From Aphidius gifuensis (taxonomy: Eukaryota; Arthropoda; Insecta; Hymenoptera; Braconidae): 64,000 nucleotides of DNA. The stretch lies in NCBI RefSeq assembly GCF_014905175.1, contig NC_057791.1:16372177-16436176 (forward strand). Reading direction: 5' to 3'. The position numbers and the translations under genes were made by a program. The notes below the pieces were generated by a model. That model saw nothing but the letters and a program-made list of their open reading frames with translations, ran no database searches and was not told the DNA's origin. This document shows positions 56,601 through 64,000 of this stretch, one piece after another (the first letter of the stretch is position 1; each line of letters starts with the position of its first letter).

Positions 56601-59352
56601 ATTTTTTTTTTTTTGTTTTTCGAATTCTTTTTTACATCACAAACAATTTACTACAACAATTGTTATTATTTTTAATTTTTAATTTTTATAATTAATTGAT
56701 TTATTTATTGTTTTCGATTTTATTATTATTTTGCACTAATACACTTGAATGTAGCGTCGCTGACATCACCAACGATGAAACGTGATTATTTTCGAGGCTC
56801 ACAGGATACACTTATATCTGCTCATAGTGATGATCGACGTGGTGGACCCTTTTACAGGGGTGGCAGTCTCAAGGGTATGCACATACACATGCACTCAATC
56901 ACTCACATTATTTATCTTTTTTTTTTTATTTTCTTTCTTTTTAATTTTTAGCATGATTTATATGATTCTTTTTGTTTAATTTTTCTACATGTTTAATTAA
57001 TTCATTTCCAAAGTAATTAAATATTTTATATTTACTATGCACATTGTAATAGTTTTGACGTTTTTAGTATCTTCAGTAGATTCACCAGATGATGGTAGAG
57101 GTTGTTCCCCGTATCGTAGTACAACACAACTTGGACGACGTGGATCATACAAAACATCAAGAGGTATGTTTAATTGTTTGATGTTTAATAATCTCATTAT
57201 TTTTCAGTTTTTTATTTTATTTATTTATACTGAGTGTCGATACAGTGTGTTACCTTAAATATTAAAGCAAAAAAAACAATTAAATATTTATTTTAAGTAG
57301 ATTATTTGAGTTTGCAGTTTAAATGCACCAGCTGCACCAAAAACTTCATTGTTTTTTTTATATTGTTTTATTATATTGTAGTTTGTTGCATTTATAAATA
57401 TATCCCGGTGATGAAAATCGTTCGATTGAATTTATTAGGGAAAATTAATTATTATTATTTGAAAATATTTAAATGAAATATTATTCGGTGGTTTATTGAA
57501 AAAGGCTTGGGTAATGTAACAACGAAAAATACGTTGCATTATATTGCAGATTCACAGGAGCCTCAGCAACAGGTTAGAGGCAGGACAAAATACCCGACTT
57601 ACCAAAACTTTAAAGGAAGAAAATCAAATTCGTTGATGAATTTGTGTGGTAAGAAAAAAAAAATCAAAAAAAAAAAAGACACAAATGGCTTGGAAAAAAA
57701 ATTTAATAACTAAAAAAAAAAACGAATTTTAATTCGTCTTTCCCTGATCATTGTTTTATTTATTTTTTTTTTTGTCATTGTTTTTTTTTTTTTATTTGTT
57801 TTAATTGTTTTTTGTTTATTCATTCGAGGGTATAGCTTGTTAATTTTTTGTGGTTTTCATACGGTTTCATTAATTATAGAGCGTTCAATCTATTTTTTTT
57901 TTTTTTACTATTTTTTTTTCATATTGTAATAATACACTTGAGATGCATGGTGAAAAGCTGAGTGTAAGCACAAAACAATTTTTTTTAATTAAATTTTTAT
58001 AGTACTTTATCAAAGTCTCAAAATTCAATTTTGAAAAATGTTTATTATTTTTTAAATAGAATTATTATTTATTTTTAATTTTGCAAAAATTGAAATGAGA
58101 CTTTGAAATTATTTTTCAATTAACACTTGTTGAGCTTTTTTTTTTTCTTTGAATTTTATCAAGCACTTGGTATTCATGGTTTTCACATTACACCCACACA
58201 TGTATATATAATTAATATAACAAAAAAAAAAAAATCACCATAAAATTGTATTTCAGGTTAAATAATTAATAGAATTTAAAATAGATAATTAATAAATTAA
58301 CCAAATAGACATAAAATTAGCTTTAATTTATTTTTAAAAAAACATAATATATAAATGGTTATTGGTTAATAAAAATTAAACAATTATCGTTAAAAATTTA
58401 TAGTCGTTTAATGGGAAAAAGGTTCCTGTTTAATTTTTTAATTTTGTGTTTGTTTTTGTTTATTAATTTAATTATTATTTTGTTAATCCTTGGTTAAATA
58501 ATAATTAAATAATAATTAATATTAAATTAATTGATTTTTTATATTTATAAATTGTTAAAGCAGATACAGACAGTGGTTTGGGTCGTGCAACACCACCAAG
58601 AAGAGCACCAAGTCCTGGTATGGGTAGCACAAAACATTTACCATCACCATCTGGTCCTGGATCATTACCACCTGGTCTTATGTCGAAAAGAAAATTCGAT
58701 GATGGTAGCAGTGATATTAGTAGTACTGCTAGTTCAATGATGGATTACAATGGTACATAGAAATATATAATTTTTTTTACTAATATTAATTAAAAGCTTG
58801 GACTTTAATTTGATGTATTGTTTTTTTTTGTTTATTCAGGTCCTCGATTGTATAAACAACCAACGACAAAATCAAATCGTGGAATAATGTTAAATGCTGT
58901 TGAATATTGTGTTTTTCCTGGTTCAGTTAATAAAGATGCTAAAAGACGTGTACTTGATGAAATTGCTAGATCAGAAAGTAAACATTTTTTGATATTATTT
59001 CGTGATGCTGGATGTCAATTTAGAGCACTTTATTCATATTGTCCTGATGGTGAAGAAATAACAAAACTATGTGGTACTGGACCAAAACAAGTACTTGATA
59101 ATATGTTTGATAGATTTTTCAAGTAAGTTTATATTTAAAAATTATTATCTATTATCTATTATTTTAATATTAATTGTTAATGTTAAATATTTTTTTTTTA
59201 ATTACAGATATAATTCAGGTGGTAAATGTTTTTCTCAAGTACATACTAAACATTTAACAGTGACAATTGATGCATTCACGATACACAATAGTCTTTGGCA
59301 AGGAAAAAAAGTTAATTTACCAAACAAAAAAGACATGGCTCTTGTCATTTAG
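41696..59352 (+). CDS. Patronin: Patronin (CAMSAP family microtubule minus-end protein)
   Basis: Seventeen exons: 41696-41962, 48163-48258, 48689-49380, 49447-49562, 50260-50370, 50953-51034, 51110-52055, 52509-52703, 53788-54519, 55187-56215, 56279-56459, 56755-56874, 57068-57163, 57550-57648, 58564-58752, 58840-59122, 59208-59352; frame kept throughout, 1792 residues. The N-terminal AKQRASVKWLLSKAFNNRVP and the CAMSAP calponin-homology region (to about residue 350) come first. HKRSLPQSITPIPDLRSNLS, a long disordered Gln/Asn-rich middle, Arg/Glu/Gln coiled coils in the exon at 55187, and the C-terminal CKK domain (about 1651-1792) follow. The CKK binds the minus-end lattice; the protein caps and stabilises noncentrosomal microtubules. 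Several alternative first exons are possible. Confidence 0.93.
43509..43622 (+). CDS. Patronin: Alternative first coding exon of Patronin
   Basis: ATG at 43509 opens 38 codons (MASEVMLAPRTTAPKSSCEP, then DIDDIRNMFRNASVTTIY), ending at a GTGAGT donor in phase 0. That is the same phase as the 41696 exon, so it can join 48163 directly. It is GC-richer than its surroundings and keeps an acidic, structured-looking sequence. Most likely an alternative N-terminus from a second promoter. Transcript data are lacking. Confidence 0.6.
45855..45881 (+). CDS. Patronin: Possible short alternative first exon of Patronin
   Basis: ATG ATT TGG ATA CTC AAG CTT ATT TTG ends at GTGAGC, again in phase 0. The ~250 bases before it are GC-richer and leader-like. 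It would give a nine-residue hydrophobic N-terminus. Weak by itself. Confidence 0.3.
53368..53697 (+). CDS. Orphan 109-residue ORF inside a Patronin intron
   Basis: ATG to TAA within the intron 52704-53787. The protein is hydrophobic-amphipathic at the N-terminus, then Ser/Glu-rich (VESQESIESIYGSTSSMNST), then Asn/Lys-rich. It is unusually long for such AT-rich DNA and does not read like low-complexity noise. It ends in a stop, so it cannot be a cassette exon. It could be a nested small gene or an alternative terminal segment. No acceptor joins it in frame to the preceding Patronin exon. Not recognised. Confidence 0.35.
   Translation: MFDIIIEKLNVLIKFLSKSLNLFENKNSISFGATNNYQNSNELIRVESQESIESIYGSTSSMNSTYLSIIINDDNNIKNNNLNKECNKTNGYLNIKTRSILTKTKIDKL
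54520..55186 (+). promoter_or_regulatory. Patronin intron with internal promoter candidate
   Basis: Contains a GC-richer stretch (about 54820-54880, around CACGGTCTCGACCCACTG) followed ~70 bases later by a phase-0 ATG exon (54943-54981). Confidence 0.4.
54943..54981 (+). CDS. Patronin: Alternative first exon for a short Patronin isoform
   Basis: ATG ACT ACG ATT AGT CGT opens 13 codons (MTTISRLRKSIDE) that end GAG|GTTTGT in phase 0, matching the exon at 55187. No splice acceptor precedes the ATG, so it is not a cassette exon. The product would lack the calponin-homology region but keep coiled coils and CKK. Confidence 0.5.
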
Positions 59353-61852
59353 GTTTAATTAAATTTACCATCATTATTATAAACAAATAATCATTATAAT
59401 GAGCCCTCTGTTGATTATAGTTACTTCATATTTTAATACAAAAAAAAAAAAATTAAAAAAAAAAACAAAAAAAGAAAATAGTATTCAGTTAAACATGTTT
59501 TTTTTTAAATTTCATTTCTCAATTTTAGTTGCTATTTTTTATTTTTTTTTTTAAATTTTCAAAAATGATTATTAATATTTTTATTATTAACAAATATCAA
59601 ATGATTATTTTGATAATATAACTGGCTTCCAAACGATTTTTTTAAAGTCGGTTTATAAAATTTAAATTAGACTGTTAATTCTAATGTTTTTTATTAAAAA
59701 AAAGAAAAATCATACACTCATTATTATTTAAATAATTGTCTTGATATTTATTATTTTATTTTTCATATTTGGAATTGACAGTCATTTTATTTGCCTAATT
59801 TTAAACTGTTGACAGTTTGGAATATTTAAAAATTAGCTAGATAATTATTTGAAAGAAAAAAAAAATTGAAAAATTAAACTAAATGATTTGAAAAATTTAA
59901 AGAGTTTTGATTGTTGAGAGATTGTGTATGAGCAGTTCATGGACATAAACTAGTTTTGTAAATAAATAAGTTAATTGCAGTTAGTATCGAAAAAAAAAAA
60001 TAATACCAAATCAAGCCTTACAGTCAATCTGGGCGATAAATGATTATTCTTCTTTTTCTTCTTTTTTTTTGACTTATTATTACTATTATTTAATATTTAT
60101 ATATATCTTTTTTGTCATTTTTTTTTTTAAATTCAAATTTTATAAGGTAATGCGTAACAATTTTGTCAAATGGAACATACATACTTGAAGATAAAAAACA
60201 TTTTAAAATTTATAACTAAGATTGTAAAAACAAAAAATAATATTTTAAACTTTATTTAATCATGCAAGTGATTGACGTAGAGTTGGTATTTTTAAATTTG
60301 ACAAAGTGATTGATACTAAACGTGTGCCATAAAGTTATAAAATTTAAATCACTTGCATTGTCAAATTTTTAATAATTGATATAATCATATTATTATATAA
60401 TATTAACATATCCATTTATTTTTTATTTTATTCAGAATTGATGATAACTTTTAGATAAACAAAAAAATAATTATAAATATTATGCACGTTCATTTTTGGC
60501 TTACAATTTAAAAGAAAATAATGTAGTAATTTTAGTAGCTCATTGTTGATAAAATAATAAACATAAAATACACTCCAATATGACAATATTGTTAACGCAA
60601 AAAGAAAAAAAAAAATGCCATAAATAAATAAAAAAAAAAAAGAAGATAAGATTTAAAAAAAAAAGAGGTAAAATCATGACTTTGAAAAAGCGCATTATCC
60701 ATCACAATGAGCTCTCTTTCTCTGTATGACGAGACTCCTCTTTAACCGAGGAAAATATACATTAAAAAAAATAAAAACTATTATAGTCACTAATTATTAA
60801 GATCGACGAATATTGTGAACTAAAATTATTAATAAAAATTGTGAAAAATAATATTGATCGTAACGTACAATGATGATAAAGAAAAATAAATAAAAAATTG
60901 ACAAGTCATTGAATAAAATATGCTTGATGATTTTGATGTTTTTCAAAAAGAAAAATTACTAACGAGTTGTATAGAAAAATAAAAAATAAATAAAAAACAT
61001 TCAGGCACGCAAAAAATAATATTAATAATAATTTTAAAATCAGGAAAATATGTTTTAAAAAAAAAAAAAAGTGATTAAAGTGTGCATGTGAGTGTTGCCG
61101 TAATTGTGCTTACTAACAATAAAAAAAATTATTTAAAAAATCCACAACTACTTACTATAAAATAATCCTATTATCGTCATCAGTTTTAAAAAATTGAAAT
61201 AAAGAAAAAAATTATATAAAAAAAATAAAATAATAAGGAATTATATGTGACAATTTTCCCATGTCTGTAAATATTATGTTTTTATACATATATATAGTCT
61301 ATACATATACGAAAAAATTAAAAAAAAAAATAATAATAAATAAGTAAAACAATTACTCGATGATATATTTATTATAAAAGTATGTCAAGTAAAAAAAAAA
61401 AAATGTGGGTCATACTTGTTATAGAATCGAAAAAAAGAAGAGAAAAAACAAAAATGTCATCAAAAAATAAAAAATAATAAAAAAATCAATAATTCAATTA
61501 TTTTATTTATTAGCCTGTCGTCATCAGTAATGAAAGAAAAAAAAATATATATAATTGTTTGTAAACAAACAGAGTAATAACATCAGCAAATATAATTTGA
61601 TGAAACACAGGTGGGGTGTTCAAATGAAGGAGTGTGAAATTGTACGGTTTCACTTGTGCCAAGTGAGTTGCTTGATGTCAGAGTACCTGTAGACATCAAC
61701 GTGATCAGGAGAGAAAGGAATTTGTTAATTTAAAAATACATATTCACATTGCTATAGTTTTTTGTTTATTTAATTTTTATATTACAATCAAAATTGTAAT
61801 GTGACATAAAATGTTTATCCTACGTTAAGTTGTCTTTTTTTTTTTTTTGAAG
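59353..61852. other. Patronin 3' region and leader of the next gene
   Basis: About 2.5 kb with very many A and T runs. GC-richer spots at 60675-60745 and 61610-61710 may be leader exons or promoters of the downstream gene; the latter ends GTGCCAA|GTGAGT. No coding frame found. Confidence 0.45.
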
Positions 61853-62394
61853 AGTGAAATTAAAATGCCAGGTGCATCGTCGATTTATTGGAATTCTGTT
61901 GGTTCACATAGATCATCAGAAAGTTCAGGTGACACTGGTAGTGGACGACAGTATGTTGATCCTTGGGATTTGGAAAATTATGCTTATTTAAGAAGACACA
62001 GTGTTGCAACAGCTCCACAATATCAAACGAAAAAAAAACATAGTAAAATTTCACATCGGAGGAGTGAAATAGAACCAGAATATTGGTAAATAATTTAAAT
62101 ATTTTAAAGACATTTTATCTTAATTATAATATTTTTTTTTCATTCAATTTTTTAAGGTATGCGCCGAGCCATAGGGAACCTGGTTATCATGCTCCAGCAT
62201 CAGTTGATGAAATTTATTTTGGCTCATCAAAAAGTGTCAATCCAAATTCTCATTATCAACCAATTTCAGAAATTCGTAATTCACAATATACACCGCTATA
62301 TCAACCACTTTCCGGCAAGTCAATTCATAAAAAAAATATTACTAATATTATTTTATTATTATATAAATATTTCCCACGTTTTGAGAATCCATAA
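61853..62394 (+). CDS. Unrecognised Ser/Tyr-rich protein, first coding exons
   Basis: The first exon starts after TTTGAAG at 61853, with ATG at 61865 (MPGASSIYWNSVGSHRSSES), and ends at 62085. The second starts at 62157. In between, DPWDLENYAYLRRHS and EYWYAPSHREPGYH look like conserved blocks. The second exon runs to a stop at 62394, giving about 153 residues. A GC-type donor TTTCCG|GCAAGT at 62315 would instead leave the gene open beyond the window; the residues after it turn Lys/Asn/Ile-rich, like intron, which favours splicing. No signal peptide or membrane segment. Function unknown. Confidence 0.6.
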
Positions 62395-64000
62395 AAGTCA
62401 GTACATCATCATCGCAATATAAAAAAAATAGTAAAATAGAATAAAAATAAAAAAAAAATTTATTCAATGCTTTGTAGGAAGCCCACCTTGACCATACATC
62501 CCACGGTATTATTTTGCAATATAAATATTTTTTTTTTTCAACTTATAAATCTACACATATACACACTTGAATCTTGTCATTTATTGTCGTGTTACATTGC
62601 CCTAATAAATGAACGAATTTCGAAATAAAAATTCATGCTATTTCGATGACGAAAGTTGTTTACTATTTTTTTTTTTTTTAAATATTAATTCAATGAACAG
62701 GTTAATAGTGCAATATATTAAACGATGATATTTTGATAAAAATTTTACAAGATGATATAAAAAAATATAATTAAAATTTCTCGAATATTCAATTTATCAA
62801 AGTAGAAAGTTTTATTTATTTTTTAAAATATTTAAAAAAAAATATATATGAAAAAAAAAAACACCTGTTGTGAGCGTGATGTGTGGATTGCATCGTTGAG
62901 TTTTGTTTATAATTTATTATAAATAATGTTATATCGGTCTCTATTATTCTCCGATGCGTGGCTTGATAATAAAATTTCATTTCCCTGAAAATTTAAAAAA
63001 CCAAATGACTTATTGGAAAATAAAAATTCCTTGAAATCATTAATTAGCAATTTTTCATTTCCGGATTTGTTAATATATTTTTTTTATATTTATTTTTGTT
63101 TTTCCCTTAAGTAGATTATATTCACAGTATGGGGAAAGTTTGTGACATTATTCTGGAAAGATTTTTTTTCTTAAAAAATATAAATAGAGATGTACCAAAG
63201 ACGGATCAGCTTGAATGATTATCTACTGAGCGTAAAAGGAAGTTACTTCCTGTTTATGATATTTTTTTTTTTTCATCATTTTCAATGACGATTAAGTTAT
63301 TTAATTATTCTCACGTTGTCAGATTGTATTCACAAGTTTTCTCATTTTTTTTTTTTTGTTTATAATTGTTTATTTTTGTCCTGGAAATTTTTAAAATTGG
63401 TGTTATATTTCAGTTGTAATTTTATGCTAAAGTAAATTAAATTTTCACAATATTTAGGTAAAAAGAAAATTGAAAATTCAGTTACCAATAAATAGAATTT
63501 TTATATAACAAAATTAGAATTTATAAAAGAAAAAATTCCATAAATGGTTTGTTAAAAGAAAATCAACTTTACTTGATTTTTTTTTTAATGCAAAACATTG
63601 ATCTACTTGTAAAAGAAGAAAATATGTAATTTATAAAATAATAATATAGAATAATGGTGTTATTAAAATGTCGTTATGATTACAACACCTGTGAACTTGA
63701 CACAATAATTGTTTATTTAATAAAACATCAATTATTTCAAGTCTAAAGCCTGGGTCAATGTTTTCACGCGTCCTTTCTAATCAGCAAATAATTTACTTGC
63801 AGTATATTAATAAATCATTCGTGACTTATTTATTATAATTTTTTTCTCAAGCAATTTTTAATAAATACTATTTGAGCAATATTCATATTATTTATCATGC
63901 ACATGGAGCGATTATTCAAGCACCGTTTGATAACGGAATCCTCGGAAAAATATCTTTACATTTCAAAAATTTATAATCTGAATTTATCATATTAAATTAT
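62395..64000. other. Gene-free end of window
   Basis: AT-rich throughout, possibly intron of the preceding gene. GC-richer points near 62870-62960 and 63740-63790 have no coding frame. No repeat recognised. Confidence 0.45.

Noticed and set aside
1..64000. tRNA genes, rRNA, CRISPR arrays, viral genes, telomeric repeats
   Set aside because: Looked for by eye on both strands; none seen. A covariance-model scan would be needed to exclude degenerate tRNA-like elements.

Overview
The window is animal nuclear DNA: very AT-rich, with small spliceosomal introns (GT-AG, a few GC-AG), long A/T homopolymers and insect gene families (glass bottom boat BMPs, chitin deacetylase with CBM14+LDLa, Patronin, CYP2-clan P450, RpL10Ab). 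The composition and the local amplification of LRR genes suggest a hymenopteran, perhaps a parasitoid wasp with a GC-poor genome. The species is an inference; the insect assignment is firm. Gene models below were built by hand from ORFs, splice signals and remembered family architecture, without alignment.

Layout. 1-12 kb: a tandem array of three leucine-rich-repeat genes (the first cut by the window edge). They were duplicated with their promoters and 3' flanks, and are interspersed with MITE-like elements and decayed fragments of other genes. 12.1-14.8 kb (+): a nine-exon chitin deacetylase. 15.0-15.6 kb (-): LSm7. 16.1-18.15 kb (+): RpL10Ab, with three box H/ACA snoRNAs in its introns, two of them near-identical copies. 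18.45-20.46 kb (-): a complete CYP2-clan P450. 20.88-23.21 kb (-): a mitochondrial intermediate peptidase-like gene whose zinc-site motif is destroyed although the frame is open. 23.2-26.2 kb: gene-poor, with hairpin elements. 26.25-27.24 kb (+): the spliceosome factor CWC15. 28.4-40.3 kb (+): three tandem gbb-type BMP ligand genes with identical exon phases, each preceded by a related noncoding block about 400 bp before the ATG. 40.5-59.4 kb (+): Patronin/CAMSAP, 17 coding exons, with several possible alternative first exons. 61.8-62.4 kb (+): the start of an unrecognised gene.

The most unusual items are the BMP array (one copy has lost both tryptophans of the type I receptor site, another has lost the matching tyrosine), the catalytically dead MIP-like protein, the three snoRNAs in the ribosomal gene, the apparent loss of the motif-5 His in the chitin deacetylase, and the internal promoter candidates in Patronin. 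No operon, CRISPR array or prokaryotic feature is present.
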